From NCBI GenBank assembly GCA_963789495.1, contig CAWBLP010000010.1, forward strand, positions 310,001-374,000: 64,000 nt of DNA, given 5' to 3'. Shown one piece after another: positions 45,325 through 55,506 of the stretch. A program made the translations under genes and the position numbers. Below the pieces are notes generated by a model. The model was not told the origin of the DNA, did no database searches, and worked only from the letters and a program-made list of their open reading frames with translations. The stretch comes from CAWBLP01 sp963789495. Lineage in GTDB: Bacteria; Pseudomonadota; Alphaproteobacteria; Acetobacterales; Acetobacteraceae. Numbering within the stretch: the first letter of the stretch is position 1; each line of letters begins with the position of its first letter.

Positions 45325-46065
45325 TTACTGTCCGAGGGTGAAGGGAACGCCGATCGGCTGGCCAAAGTCATCGGCCGGCGTGACGCTGCCGACGCGGCTG
45401 CCGGCGTTCGGATCAGACAGGCTGGATCCGCCGGAAACCCCCGCACTGCTGCCGGTGCCGAAATCCGCCAGCATATCGGTGGAGGCCTGGTGCAGCGCGG
45501 CCGAGAAGCTCTGCGCATCGGCCGCGGCCGCGGCCGCGGAGACGGTCACGCCGGTGGCGGCAGTTGTCTCCGTGCCGGCCTGGTTCCACACGTCGAACCT
45601 GATGGTGTCGGACCCGGCATCGGCACCGGCCGTGTAGCTCCGGCTGGACAGCACCGCGTTCAGGTCGACGAAGTCCACGTTGAGGCCGATCCCGTGGCTG
45701 CCGGAGCCGGCCACCGCGTTGCCGTCGGCATCGGTCGCCGCCAGCATGCCGCTGGTGTCGGTGATGCTGAGGAACAGCATGCCCGGATTGCCCTGGGCGA
45801 AGGCGTCCGCGTAACTGCCGCTGATTGACTGCGTCCCGCCGGCCGCCACCGTCTCGTTCGCCGGTTCCTGCACCGCCGGGCCGCCGCCGACACCGCCACC
45901 GCCACCGCCACCGATCGTCACCGATACGTCGCCGGTCGTCTCCACGCCCGCCTGGTTCCAGATGTCGTAGTGGATCGCGTCGGCGCCGCTCATGCTGCCC
46001 GCACTGTAGCTGAGGCTGTGGATGCTGGCATCGACATCGCGGTAGGAGCCCTGAAAGGTGATCAT
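45325..46065 (-). CDS. Repeat-module surface-protein fragment
   Basis: 246 residues without a signal peptide, built of two ~100-residue modules that share SYSAG-type and DIWNQAGVETT / DVWNQAGTETT blocks. A Gly-rich spacer and AGGTQSISGSYADAF follow the first. Composition (Ala/Gly/Ser/Thr/Asp-rich, no Cys) is that of a large type-1-secreted or adhesin-like protein. It looks like the surviving C-terminal end of a longer gene, whose upstream modules are the decayed sequence at 46067-46690. Family not named with confidence. Confidence 0.5.
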   Translation of the reverse strand: MITFQGSYRDVDASIHSLSYSAGSMSGADAIHYDIWNQAGVETTGDVSVTIGGGGGGGVGGGPAVQEPANETVAAGGTQSISGSYADAFAQGNPGMLFLSITDTSGMLAATDADGNAVAGSGSHGIGLNVDFVDLNAVLSSRSYTAGADAGSDTIRFDVWNQAGTETTAATGVTVSAAAAAADAQSFSAALHQASTDMLADFGTGSSAGVSGGSSLSDPNAGSRVGSVTPADDFGQPIGVPFTLGQ

Positions 46066-46066
46066 A

Positions 46067-46690
46067 TCAGTACCTCAACCAGGCGCCGACGTCGAATTCA
46101 CCATCTGAGGCGGCGGTGGTCGCATTCAAGACACCCTTGCCGTCGCTGATCCGCAGGTGCAGCCCGTCCGGGTTGGATTGCGGGCAGCCGTCGGCGTAGT
46201 CGGCCCCGCCGACCGCGACCGTGCCATTCGCGGCCACCTGCTCTGAGTCCGGCAGTGTGGTCAGCGTCGGACCGCCGCCGCTGCCGCCACCACCAGCGGT
46301 TGCACCGATGGTGACCGCGAGGCTCCACCCCGGCCCGGCCCCACAGGTCGAAGCTGACGGTATCGGAGCCGCTGCTGGCTGCCGCCGCGTAGGACAATGT
46401 TGCCAGTGCCTGGCCCGCCTTGGCGTAGCTTCCGGTCAGGGTAATCGTATCTATCCCGGAACTACCGAGCACCTTCCGTTCATTGCCATCAACCGGTCCG
46501 ATTCGGCATGCACCTGGAGATACATCGACCCGGGATTGGTGGATTGCGGACCAGCAACCCGTGTGCAGCGACCGCCGGAAAGATCGGCAGGGAGATCCGG
46601 ACCGGTTTGCGCGATAATCGCAACATCACCCGATTGTGGCTCGGTTCCTGCAGATCAACTGGCGGGGTTATTCCACTCGATGCCGGCAAG
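46067..46690 (-). pseudogene. Decayed upstream modules of the repeat surface protein
   Basis: Piecewise translation recovers the same module: DTITLTGSYAKAGQALATL and SFDLWGRAGVE in one frame, VTIGATAGGGGSGGG and QSNPDGLHLRISDGKG in the next (shift near 46321-46330), and further up a weaker STNPGSMYLQVHAESDR. At least three frame breaks and internal stops separate the pieces. A TGA at 46067-46069 precedes the intact 45325-46065 frame. This is a true relic, not a single sequencing slip. Confidence 0.6.
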
Positions 46691-46818
46691 CCCTGTCCAC
46701 GTCTCAATCGTCATTTGCACGGTCTTCCCTGTCGCTGAAGTGCAATGCCTCCCCTGCACGCGGCGCCCCTTTCACCGAACCGACGCGGCAGTGGCAAATC
46801 GCTTTGACGTGGTAGTAT

Positions 46819-46842
46819 GCCGGCCACACCGGCTGTTTTTTT
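46819..46842 (+). terminator. Candidate rho-independent terminator
   Basis: GCCGG (46819-46823) pairs with CCGGC (46829-46833) around a CCACA loop, followed by TG and a run of seven T. The T run on the plus strand suggests it stops rightward transcription ahead of the cyclase gene. The stem is short. Confidence 0.4.
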
Positions 46843-46893
46843 GGCACCACTGCATCCGAGAAGCCGCCGCAACAGTGACGGAGGAGACACGCG

Positions 46894-47793
46894 ATGAACG
46901 CACTCGTGCACGACCACGCGCGCTGGGGCGCTGCCGACCGTATCGGTGCGGCCAATCTGCTGACAGTGGAGAAGCGCCTGGCGGCTCTGCAATCGGTGCG
47001 CGAGGGCCGCATGTACGACGTCAGCCATGAGATCGGCAGCGATGCGCCGTTCATGGCGCCGAACCAGACTCCGTTCCTGCTGTCGATCTGGGCGTCCTGG
47101 CGCGACAGCATCAAGCGCCGGCGCAAGCTGGGCGCCACCAACGACGCCGGCTCGAATGTCGAACGCATCGAGATGACCGCGCATGTCGGCACGCATATCG
47201 ACGCGCTGGGGCATTTCTCGAACGGCGATCGCCTCTATAACGGGCTGTCCGCTGCCGAGACGGTGACCGATTGGGGGCTGGAACAGCTTGGCATCGAACA
47301 GGCGCCGCCGATGATCACCCGCGGCCTGCTGTTCGACGTGTCAGGGGCCAGTGGCGGCGCGCATCTGGAACCCGGCCGCACGGTGACGCCCGACGAGCTG
47401 AAGCGCGCGGCGGAGGCCGGCGGGTTCGCGGTGGAGCCCGGCGACATCGCGCTGATCCGCACCGGCTGGGGTCGTTACTTCGGCGTCGACAATGCGCGCT
47501 ACCTGCAAGGCGAGCCCGGCATCGATGTGCCGGCGGCACGCTGGCTGATCGAACAGGGGATCGTCGCGATCGGCTGCGACAACATGGCGGTGGAGGTGCT
47601 GCCCAACCCGACCAAGGGCCTGTCGATGCCGGTGCACCAGTTCGCACTGGCGGATTCCGGTGTCTATTTGATCGAGAACCTGGCGCTGGACGAGCTTGCG
47701 CGGGATCGTGTGTTCACCCCGTGCTTCATCCTGCTGGCGACGAAGTTCCGTGGTGCCACCGGATCGCCGGTGCGGCCGCTGGCTCTGGTGTAG
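46894..47793 (+). CDS. Cyclase family protein (kynurenine formamidase-like metal hydrolase)
   Basis: 299 residues. The family's metal motif HxGTHxDxxxH is exact in TAHVGTHIDALGHF. VSGASGGAHLEPGRTVTPDELKRA and ALIRTGWGRYF follow as in PF04199 members, which open cyclic amides or hydrolyse formylkynurenine. GGAGGAG lies ~7 bp before the ATG. It is convergent with a cupin gene. The substrate cannot be assigned. Confidence 0.85.
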   Translation: MNALVHDHARWGAADRIGAANLLTVEKRLAALQSVREGRMYDVSHEIGSDAPFMAPNQTPFLLSIWASWRDSIKRRRKLGATNDAGSNVERIEMTAHVGTHIDALGHFSNGDRLYNGLSAAETVTDWGLEQLGIEQAPPMITRGLLFDVSGASGGAHLEPGRTVTPDELKRAAEAGGFAVEPGDIALIRTGWGRYFGVDNARYLQGEPGIDVPAARWLIEQGIVAIGCDNMAVEVLPNPTKGLSMPVHQFALADSGVYLIENLALDELARDRVFTPCFILLATKFRGATGSPVRPLALV

Positions 47794-47814
47794 CGACCGT
47801 CGACGCAACGTTCG

Positions 47815-47848
47815 CGGTCGGAGCGGTGTGCGACGCCCGCTCCGACCG
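47815..47848. terminator. Strong bidirectional hairpin between convergent genes
   Basis: Perfect 12-bp stem CGGTCGGAGCGG (47815-47826) and CCGCTCCGACCG (47837-47848) with a 10-nt loop, between the cyclase and cupin stops. No long T tract, but position and stability suit a two-way terminator. Confidence 0.55.
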
Positions 47849-47857
47849 AAGTCGGCG

Positions 47858-48271
47858 TCAGTCAGGCTTGGCTTCGGTGAAGAATTTCTGGCCCGCGGCG
47901 AAGTGGTTCGGCTTCATGAACACGCCCAGGATCACCGCGCCATTCGGCGCCACCGCCTCATGCGTATTGCCCGCCGGCCGCCACACGAAGTTGCCGGCGG
48001 TGCACACGCCCTCATCGTCCTGCAGGCTGCCTTCCAGCACATAGGTCATCTCGACCCCGGTATGCTCATGCAGCGGCACCACCGCGCCCGGCGCCAGCTT
48101 GAACAGGATCGCTGCCATGCCGCCATCGTCCGAATACATGATCTTGTGCTGGATGCCGGGAAACTTCGAGGTCTCCCAAGGGGCGTTCGCCACATCGACA
48201 TAGACCGAAGGCGGCGACGGCGCATCCGCCAGCAGCCGCTTCACCATCGTCGAGGTCATCGCTTCGGGCAT
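47858..48271 (-). CDS. Cupin-domain protein
   Basis: 137 residues with one cupin barrel: GAVVPLHEHTGVEMTYVLEG (HxH and Glu) and GNFVWRPAGNTHEAV. GGAGGAG lies 6 bp before the ATG at 48271; the longer frame upstream is antisense to the aldolase. It is divergent from the ketodeoxygluconate module, ~106 bp between starts, so shared regulation is possible. Possibly an anti-sigma-like ChrR cupin or a sugar-acid enzyme; undecided. Confidence 0.8.
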   Translation of the reverse strand: MPEAMTSTMVKRLLADAPSPPSVYVDVANAPWETSKFPGIQHKIMYSDDGGMAAILFKLAPGAVVPLHEHTGVEMTYVLEGSLQDDEGVCTAGNFVWRPAGNTHEAVAPNGAVILGVFMKPNHFAAGQKFFTEAKPD

Positions 48272-48377
48272 GGCTGGCTCCTCCTGTCCTGTTGTCCGGC
48301 CACCATCGCGCCTGATCCGGGGTTGCGCTGTCAAGCGGAAGCCGGCTTTGGTTGCCGCCCAGGCGGGGGAGGATGCC

Positions 48378-49001
48378 ATGCCAAACGCACTGATCGACCG
48401 GTTCCGTTCGGCGCGGGTGGTGCCGGTGGTGCGCACGCAGACCACGCAGCATGCGGCGACGGTGGTGCAATGGCTGCGCGACGCCGGGTTGCGCATCTTC
48501 GAGATCACCATGACGGTGCCGGATGCGCCGGCGCTGATCCGCGAGCTGGCGTCCGATCCCGAGTTGCTCGTGGGCGCCGGAACCGTGCCCGATCGCGCGG
48601 CGGCCGAAGCGTGCCTCGTCGCCGGTGCGCGCTTCATCGTCGCGCCCTGGGTGGATGCGTCGCTGGCGCAACCGTGCCGCGACGCAGGCGCCGCCTTGAT
48701 GCTGGGCGCGCTGACGCCGACCGAAGTGCGCGCCGCCCGACAGGCCGGCGCCGATGTGGTGAAACTATTTCCCGCGTCCTCGGCCGGTGGTCCCGCCCAT
48801 GTGCGTGCGCTGCGCAGCGTGTTTCCGCAGGTCGCGTTCTGCCCGACCGGCGGCGTGGAGCCTGGCAATGTTTCCGCCTATCTCAGCGCGGGTGCGGCGT
48901 TCGTCGGTATCGGCGGGGCGCTGGTGGATGAAAAGCGCGTGGCGGCGGGCGACCGGGCCGCGATCGAGCAGGCGGCAAAGCAGGTGATGGACCTGGCGTG
49001 A
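48378..49001 (+). CDS. eda: 2-dehydro-3-deoxy-phosphogluconate (KDPG) aldolase
   Basis: 207 residues. Class I aldolase of the Entner-Doudoroff route, splitting KDPG to pyruvate and glyceraldehyde 3-phosphate. The catalytic Glu is in FEITMTVPDA, the Schiff-base lysine is K129 in DVVKLFPAS, and FCPTGGVEPGNVSAYL forms the phosphate site. GGGGAGG lies 5 bp before the ATG. It overlaps the kinase gene by TGATG. Confidence 0.9.
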   Translation: MPNALIDRFRSARVVPVVRTQTTQHAATVVQWLRDAGLRIFEITMTVPDAPALIRELASDPELLVGAGTVPDRAAAEACLVAGARFIVAPWVDASLAQPCRDAGAALMLGALTPTEVRAARQAGADVVKLFPASSAGGPAHVRALRSVFPQVAFCPTGGVEPGNVSAYLSAGAAFVGIGGALVDEKRVAAGDRAAIEQAAKQVMDLA

Positions 49002-49927
49002 TGGTGGACCTGCTGTGCATGGGCGAGCCGATGCTGGAATTCAACCAGTTGCCGCCTCACTCCGATGGCTCCGTGCACTACCTGGAAGGCCATGGCGGCG
49101 ACACCTCCAACGCGGCAATCGCCGCGGCGCGACAGGGCGCGTCCGTCGGCTACATAACGGCGATCGGCCTCGATGCACCGGGCGACAGTTTCATGGCGCT
49201 GTGGCAGCGCGAGGGCGTCGACACGACCACGGTGCTCCGCACCGATCAGGCGCTGACCGGGGTGTATTTCGTCACGCATGGCGCGCAGGGCCATCAGTTC
49301 CTGCACTACCGCAAGGGTTCACCGGCCGCGCTGTATGCACCAGGCGACCTGCCGGCTGCGGCGATCGCGCAGGCTCGGCTGTTCTATGTCTCCGGCATCA
49401 GTCAGGGAATTTCCACCAGCGCGGCCGATGCAGTGTTCGCCGCGATCGACATCTGCCGGCGGAACGGCGTGAAGGTTGCGTATGATACCAATTACCGTCC
49501 ACGCCTGTGGCCGCCGGCCCGCGCCGCCGCGGTGATCCATGCCGCCATGGCGCAGGCGTATTTCGCGTTCCCCGGACTGGACGATGCGCTGGTGCTGACC
49601 GGGCTGACCGATCCGGACGCGATCCTGGATTTCTACCTGCGGCTGGGCCCGAGCGTGGTGGTGCTGCGCATGGGCGAGCGCGGCGCCTATCTCGCCACCG
49701 CGGAGGGCCGCAGCATGATTGCCGGGCATCCGGTGCAGGCGGTGGATGCGACCGGCGCCGGCGACACCTTCTGCGGCGCGTTTCTGGCCCGCCTGCTCGC
49801 CGGCAATTCACCCGCAGCGGCTGCGCGCTACGCCAATGTCGCGGCGGCGTTGAAATGCACCGGCTACGGCGCGGTGGCACCAATCCCTCGTGCCGCCGAG
49901 GTTCATGCCGCCATGGCCGCCGCCTGA
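49001..49927 (+). CDS. kdgK: 2-dehydro-3-deoxygluconate kinase (PfkB family)
   Basis: 308 residues. MGEPMLEFNQ and GGDTSNAAIAAARQGASVGY at the N-terminus and the PfkB signature DATGAGDTFCGAFLARLL with its catalytic Asp near the C-terminus are clear. Together with the coupled KDPG aldolase, phosphorylation of KDG is the best role. The ATG at 49001 is preferred to a GTG at 48998. It is 41 bp from the ThDP enzyme. Confidence 0.88.
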   Translation: MVDLLCMGEPMLEFNQLPPHSDGSVHYLEGHGGDTSNAAIAAARQGASVGYITAIGLDAPGDSFMALWQREGVDTTTVLRTDQALTGVYFVTHGAQGHQFLHYRKGSPAALYAPGDLPAAAIAQARLFYVSGISQGISTSAADAVFAAIDICRRNGVKVAYDTNYRPRLWPPARAAAVIHAAMAQAYFAFPGLDDALVLTGLTDPDAILDFYLRLGPSVVVLRMGERGAYLATAEGRSMIAGHPVQAVDATGAGDTFCGAFLARLLAGNSPAAAARYANVAAALKCTGYGAVAPIPRAAEVHAAMAAA

Positions 49928-49968
49928 CACGCGGCGTGGCGTCACCATTCAACACGGAGGCAGACACA

Positions 49969-51675
49969 ATGGCCGCCAATGTCACTGTCGCGCTCCGCCT
50001 GGCCGAGGCATTCGCCCGCCATGGCGTCACCGTCACCTTCGGCCAGAGTCTGCCCAGTGCGTTTCATCTCGCCGCGCCGCATGCCGGCATCCGCCAGGCG
50101 ATGTATCGGCAGGAGAACATGGGCGGCGCGATGGCGGACGGCTACGCGCGCATCTCCGGCCGGGTCGGCGTGGTGACGGCGCAGAACGGGCCCGCGGCGA
50201 CCTTGCTGGTCGCGCCGCTCGCCGAAGCGCTGAAAGCCTCGATCCCGGTGATCGCGCTGGTGCAGGAGGTCACGCGCACCACCGCCGACCGCAACGCGTT
50301 CCAGGAACTCGACCATATCCGCATGTTCGACCCTGTGGCGAAATGGGTGCGCCGCATCGACAGCGCCGACCGGCTGGAGGATTATGTCGACATGGCCTTC
50401 ACCGCCGCCGCATCGGGCCGTCCCGGCCCCGCGGTGCTGCTGGTGCCGGCCGATCTGCTGACCGAGAACGCACCGCCGCCCTCCCCGCGTCGCGCCTGTC
50501 TCGGTATGTATCCGTTGGATCGCACGCTCGCCGATCCGGCCGCGATCGAGGTCGCGGCTGAACTTTTGGCCAACGCGCAAAATCCGCTGATCGTCGCCGG
50601 GGGCGGTGTGCATGCGTCCGGTGCCCAGGCAGAACTCGCCGCACTCCAGGACGCCGCACACCTGCCGGTCGCCACCACCACCATGGGCAAGGGCGCGGTC
50701 GATGAAACCCATCCGCTGACCCTCGGTGTCATCGGCTATGTCATGGGCCGCGGCGCACGCACCCACGCCATGCGCGAGATGGTGGAGCGCGCCGACCTGG
50801 TGCTTCTGATTGGCAATCGGACCAACCAGAACGGCACCGATAGCTGGAAGCTGTTTTCGCCTGACACACGCTTCATCCATCTCGACACCGATCCGATGGA
50901 GGTCGGCCGCAACTACGAAGCCCACCGGCTGGTCGGCGACGCCAGGCTGACCTTGGCCGCGCTGCACCAGGCGCTGCAGCGGCGCGATCTGACGCACCGC
51001 CGCGCCGCACGGGCCGCGCTGGAGTCCACCATCGCCGGCGCGGTGCAGGACTGGCAGACGCTGACTGCCGATCTGCGCGGACGCGACGGCGGACCGGTGC
51101 GGCCGGAACGGGTGATGGCGGAACTCGATCGGCGGATCACCGCCGACGACATAGTCGTTGCTGACGCGAGCTATTCCACGATCTGGCTGGTCGGCGGCAT
51201 CACCGCCCGCCGCGCCGGCCAGCGCTTCCTGACACCGCGCGGCATCGCCGGGCTTGGCTGGGGATTGCCGATGGCGATCGGCGCGCAATTCGCCGCCCCG
51301 GAGCGGCGAGTCGTGTGCCTGTGCGGCGATGGCGGGTTCGGACATTCCTGGGCAGAACTGGAAACATTGCGCCGCCTGCAATTGCCCATCACCCTCCTCG
51401 TGTTGAACAATGGCGTGCTCGGCTATCAGAAACATGCGGAGGACGTCCTGTTCGGCGCACATACCGACGGCGTCGACTTCACCGCCGTGGATCATGCCGC
51501 GATCGCGCGTGCCTGCGGCGTGCATGGCGTGCGCGTGGAGCGCGGCGAAGCGATCGGGACCGCGCTGGATGCCGCGTTCGCATCACGCGCGCCGTGTCTG
51601 ATCGACGTCATCACCGACCCGGATGCGCGACCGCCGATCAGCTTTTACGCCGGCCATTATCCTGAACCGTTCTGA
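49969..51675 (+). CDS. Thiamine-diphosphate enzyme (acetolactate-synthase-like)
   Basis: 568 residues in three domains. The N-terminal PYR domain has the activating Glu in MYRQENMGGAMADGY; the central domain runs through IVAGGGVHASGAQAELA; the C-terminal PP domain has CGDGGFGHSWAELE and LLVLNNGVLGY for Mg-ThDP. This is the ALS-like fold, but a biosynthetic ilvN partner is missing. In a sugar-acid cluster it may decarboxylate or condense a 2-oxo acid. GGAGG lies ~11 bp before the ATG. Confidence 0.87.
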   Translation: MAANVTVALRLAEAFARHGVTVTFGQSLPSAFHLAAPHAGIRQAMYRQENMGGAMADGYARISGRVGVVTAQNGPAATLLVAPLAEALKASIPVIALVQEVTRTTADRNAFQELDHIRMFDPVAKWVRRIDSADRLEDYVDMAFTAAASGRPGPAVLLVPADLLTENAPPPSPRRACLGMYPLDRTLADPAAIEVAAELLANAQNPLIVAGGGVHASGAQAELAALQDAAHLPVATTTMGKGAVDETHPLTLGVIGYVMGRGARTHAMREMVERADLVLLIGNRTNQNGTDSWKLFSPDTRFIHLDTDPMEVGRNYEAHRLVGDARLTLAALHQALQRRDLTHRRAARAALESTIAGAVQDWQTLTADLRGRDGGPVRPERVMAELDRRITADDIVVADASYSTIWLVGGITARRAGQRFLTPRGIAGLGWGLPMAIGAQFAAPERRVVCLCGDGGFGHSWAELETLRRLQLPITLLVLNNGVLGYQKHAEDVLFGAHTDGVDFTAVDHAAIARACGVHGVRVERGEAIGTALDAAFASRAPCLIDVITDPDARPPISFYAGHYPEPF

Positions 51676-51689
51676 GAGGAGTTTGCCGC

Positions 51690-52442
<753 letters not shown>

Positions 52443-52471
52443 TCGCAGCCTGACAGCGCCGTTGCGTGCCG

Positions 52472-54250
52472 TCAGCAGGTCGCCGATTCGTCCAACATGC
52501 GCCGCACCTTATACGCCAGTTCAGTGTCGGAGAACGGCTTGGCGATCAGTTCCGCGCCCAGATCGAGCCAACCGTGATGCACGACCGCGCTGCGCGCATA
52601 GCCAGTGGTGAACAGTACTTTCAAGCCAGGCCGGCGCAGACGCGCCTGGTCGGCGAGCTGACGCCCGTTGAGCCCGCCGGGCAGGCCGACATCGGTGAGC
52701 AGTAGACGCAGATGCGGTTCACGATCGATGATCTGCAGGGCTGCCGGTCCGTCTGCGGCCTGCAGCACGGTGTAGCCGAGTTCGTGCAGGGTATCGACGG
52801 TGAGCGCACGCACATCGTTTTCGTCTTCAACCACCAGCACCTGCTCGCTGCGCCGTCCACCGGGCAACCGTCCGGCAGGCGATTCCAGCGCCGCGGGCTG
52901 CGGTTCAGCCACCAGGCGCGGCAGGTACAATTTCACCGTCGTCCCCTCACCCGGCCTGCTGTCGATTTTCACGTGGCCACCTGACTGCTTCACGAAGCCG
53001 TATACCATCGACAGGCCGAGGCCGGTGCCCTGGCCAATCTCCTTGGTGGTGAAGAACGGCTCGAACACGCGCTGCAGCACTTCCCGCGTCATGCCGCTGC
53101 CGGTATCGGTCACCGCGAGCAGAACGTATTGCCCCGGCTTCACTTCCTCCTGCGAGCGGGCATAGGTTTCATTGAGATAGGTATTGGCGGTTTGGATAGT
53201 CATCTTGCCCGCACCCGCCATGGCGTCACGCGCATTGACCGCGAGGTTGAGCAGCACGCTTTCCAATTGATTCTCATCGGCGGAGACGCGCCACAGCCCA
53301 CCGGCCAGCACGGTTTCAATGCGGATGTTCTCGCCGAGCGTACGCATCAGCAGATCCGACATGCCGGTGACCAGCTTGTTGACATCAAACACACTCGGCG
53401 CGAGTGGCTGGCGCCGGGAGAAGGCCAGCAGACGCTGGGTCAGCGTTGCTGCGCGGTCGCCGCCACGCAGGGCTGCGTCAACCAGACGATTGGATTCGGC
53501 ATCGCTCTGGATACGGCGACGCAGTCTTTCCAGATTGCCCAGGATCACCTGCAACAGGTTGTTGAAGTCATGCGCGACGCCGCCGGTCAGCTGGCCGATC
53601 GCTTCCATCTTCTGCGCCTGGCGCAACTCCTCCTCGACCCGCTCGCGCTGTTCGATCTGCTCCTGCAGATGCCAGTTCGCGACGGCCAGTTCGGATGCCC
53701 GCTGCTCGAGTTCGGCGTTGACGCGGCGCAGTGCCGCATGGGCGACACCGAGCACAATAACCACCAGCGAGGCCATGGTGACGAGCAGGGCGATGATGCC
53801 GTAGCGTTCGAGCCTTCGCAACCAGGGTTCAGTGGGGGCCTGCAGGAAAACCGTACCGAGCGCGCTGCCGTTCTGCGTCACCGGCGCCAGCACCGTCACG
53901 TGGCCATTGTCGAAGAACGGCTGTCGCACCGCCGGCGGATGTTCAGGCGGCAGGTTCGCGCCGCGCGAGAGGCTGGCGAACAGATTCCCGTTCGCATCGT
54001 AGATGGCAGCCAACTGCACTTCCGGATTTGCCCGAATGGCATTGAGATATTCGCGCGCCGTGTCACGATCTCTGAATGCCAGGGCAGCGGTGACGGTGGA
54101 GGCGAGGATGCCGGCCTGCACCGACACTTCCTTGACCTTCTGCTCACGATTACCGTGATCGATGTACAGGCCCAGCAACACGCCTGCGATCAGCAACGCG
54201 ACCGCCGTGGTAACCGCGATAACGGGGGTGAATCGCCAGAGGCGTGTCAT
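52472..54250 (-). CDS. CHASE8 membrane hybrid histidine kinase
   Basis: 592 residues. Helix 1 (about 8-30), a periplasmic CHASE8-like domain (about 40-140, AALAFRDRDTAREYLNAIR, LAAIYDANGNLFA), helix 2 (about 150-172), a coiled coil, HisKA with the His in GVAHDFNNLL, HATPase with LLNLAVNARDAM and GQGTGLGLSMVYGF, and a C-terminal receiver with its Asp in LLLTDVGLPGGLNG. It lies 16 bp after the TonB-plug/YfiR chimera. CHASE8 kinases and cyclases often pair with YfiR-like periplasmic proteins, which supports a functional link. Confidence 0.88.
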   Translation of the reverse strand: MTRLWRFTPVIAVTTAVALLIAGVLLGLYIDHGNREQKVKEVSVQAGILASTVTAALAFRDRDTAREYLNAIRANPEVQLAAIYDANGNLFASLSRGANLPPEHPPAVRQPFFDNGHVTVLAPVTQNGSALGTVFLQAPTEPWLRRLERYGIIALLVTMASLVVIVLGVAHAALRRVNAELEQRASELAVANWHLQEQIEQRERVEEELRQAQKMEAIGQLTGGVAHDFNNLLQVILGNLERLRRRIQSDAESNRLVDAALRGGDRAATLTQRLLAFSRRQPLAPSVFDVNKLVTGMSDLLMRTLGENIRIETVLAGGLWRVSADENQLESVLLNLAVNARDAMAGAGKMTIQTANTYLNETYARSQEEVKPGQYVLLAVTDTGSGMTREVLQRVFEPFFTTKEIGQGTGLGLSMVYGFVKQSGGHVKIDSRPGEGTTVKLYLPRLVAEPQPAALESPAGRLPGGRRSEQVLVVEDENDVRALTVDTLHELGYTVLQAADGPAALQIIDREPHLRLLLTDVGLPGGLNGRQLADQARLRRPGLKVLFTTGYARSAVVHHGWLDLGAELIAKPFSDTELAYKVRRMLDESATC

Positions 54251-54266
54251 GTCTCGGCGCCCATTG

Positions 54267-55277
54267 CTACTTTCTCAGCCGCACATCAACCGCAATGTTC
54301 AGCAGCTTTGAGCTGATGGTCAGCCCGCTCGCCGCAGCGGCCGCATCGTCGATTTCGAATCGCACCCGATTATCAGCAATGAGAAAGTTAATAATGCCTT
54401 TCGCATCTGGCTCGGACTGGCCGTCGGTCACTGTCAGGACCGCCGACCCGCGCAGCATTGCCAGCACGGCTTCCACCTGGGGCAGATCGTCGCGTGCGAG
54501 GTACAAAACCTGGCAGCCCGAAGGACCGGTCAGTGAAGAAAAGTAGCGCGCCTTGATGGGATGGCCGTCGATCGCCTGGCCGGACGCCACCCGCTCAATC
54601 TGATTGCCGAACGGATTGCGCCCGACAATGCAGATGTTGAAGGCGCCTTCCGGCAACGCCTGTGGCCAGCCGATGAAAGGGATGAATTTCTGGTCGACCG
54701 TGCCGGCCTTGAGATCGACCAGACCGCCCGGAGTGTCGCGCGAATGTTTGGTGATGATATTGATCACGCCATTGACGGCGTTGGCGCCCCACAGCGCATC
54801 GCCGGGATCGCTGATCACCTCGATCCGCTCGATGTCGTCCAACGGCGGCTGCAACTGGTCCCAGAACACGCCGGAGCTCAGCGGCGAATACACGCTGCGG
54901 TCATCGACCATGACCAACAGCTTGTTAGAGGCCCCGACCGAATTGAAGCCGCGCGCGGAGACACTGTAGTTCTGCGCATCCTGGCGGGCGACCTCCAGAT
55001 TGGGCGCCAGGCGAAGGACCTCGGTCAGCGTGATCGCGCCGGAGCGGCGGATATCCTCGCTGGTGATGACATAGATGGCAGCAGGAGCCTGGCTCAGCGG
55101 CTCGGGCCGGCGCGACACCGACGTGACCGGAAACCTGGCAAGCTGTTCGAGCGACAGGTGCTGCAGGTCTTCCAGCGACTGCGCCATGGTCGCTGAGGCA
55201 AGGACCAGCGAACCGGCCAGCGCCAGCCCGGCCAAAAGCCGCCGAGTAGTCGAGCGGGTTCGGCCGTTCGCGCTCAC
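54267..55277 (-). CDS. Chimeric TonB-plug / YfiR-like periplasmic protein
   Basis: 336 residues. A signal peptide (to about residue 33, ending TMAQS) precedes a TonB-receptor plug: PAAIYVITSEDIRRSGAITL, EVLRLAPNLEVARQDA, LVMVDDRSVYSPL, DIERIEVISDPGDALWGANAVNG and VINIITKHS. After GGLVDLKAGTVDQ, where a receptor would enter its barrel, the sequence switches to a YfiR/DUF4154 domain: KFIPFIGWPQALPEG, FNICIVGRNPFG, VLYLARDDLPQVEA, IINFLIADNRVRFEID. No barrel is present. The ORF is continuous. Neighbouring-gene logic suggests a receptor gene and a yfiR gene were fused by an in-frame deletion. Confidence 0.82.
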   Translation of the reverse strand: MSANGRTRSTTRRLLAGLALAGSLVLASATMAQSLEDLQHLSLEQLARFPVTSVSRRPEPLSQAPAAIYVITSEDIRRSGAITLTEVLRLAPNLEVARQDAQNYSVSARGFNSVGASNKLLVMVDDRSVYSPLSSGVFWDQLQPPLDDIERIEVISDPGDALWGANAVNGVINIITKHSRDTPGGLVDLKAGTVDQKFIPFIGWPQALPEGAFNICIVGRNPFGNQIERVASGQAIDGHPIKARYFSSLTGPSGCQVLYLARDDLPQVEAVLAMLRGSAVLTVTDGQSEPDAKGIINFLIADNRVRFEIDDAAAAASGLTISSKLLNIAVDVRLRK

Positions 55278-55506
55278 TTTTCAGCCGCCCCCTTTCCCCA
55301 GATTCAGAACGATTGCCCCGACAATCGATTTTGCGCAAAGGCGTATCGGCACAGTGATCCGACTCCGCGGCCCCAGTCTCGTAAGAGACAGCAAACGCTC
55401 GCGCGAACCAAGTTTCGACCCATGTCGCGGAACGATCCGGCTCGTCAAGATTGCGTGAGAGGGTGTCCGTTACAATTGCTGAGTCGCAAGAGTCGCCGCG
55501 GCTCCA

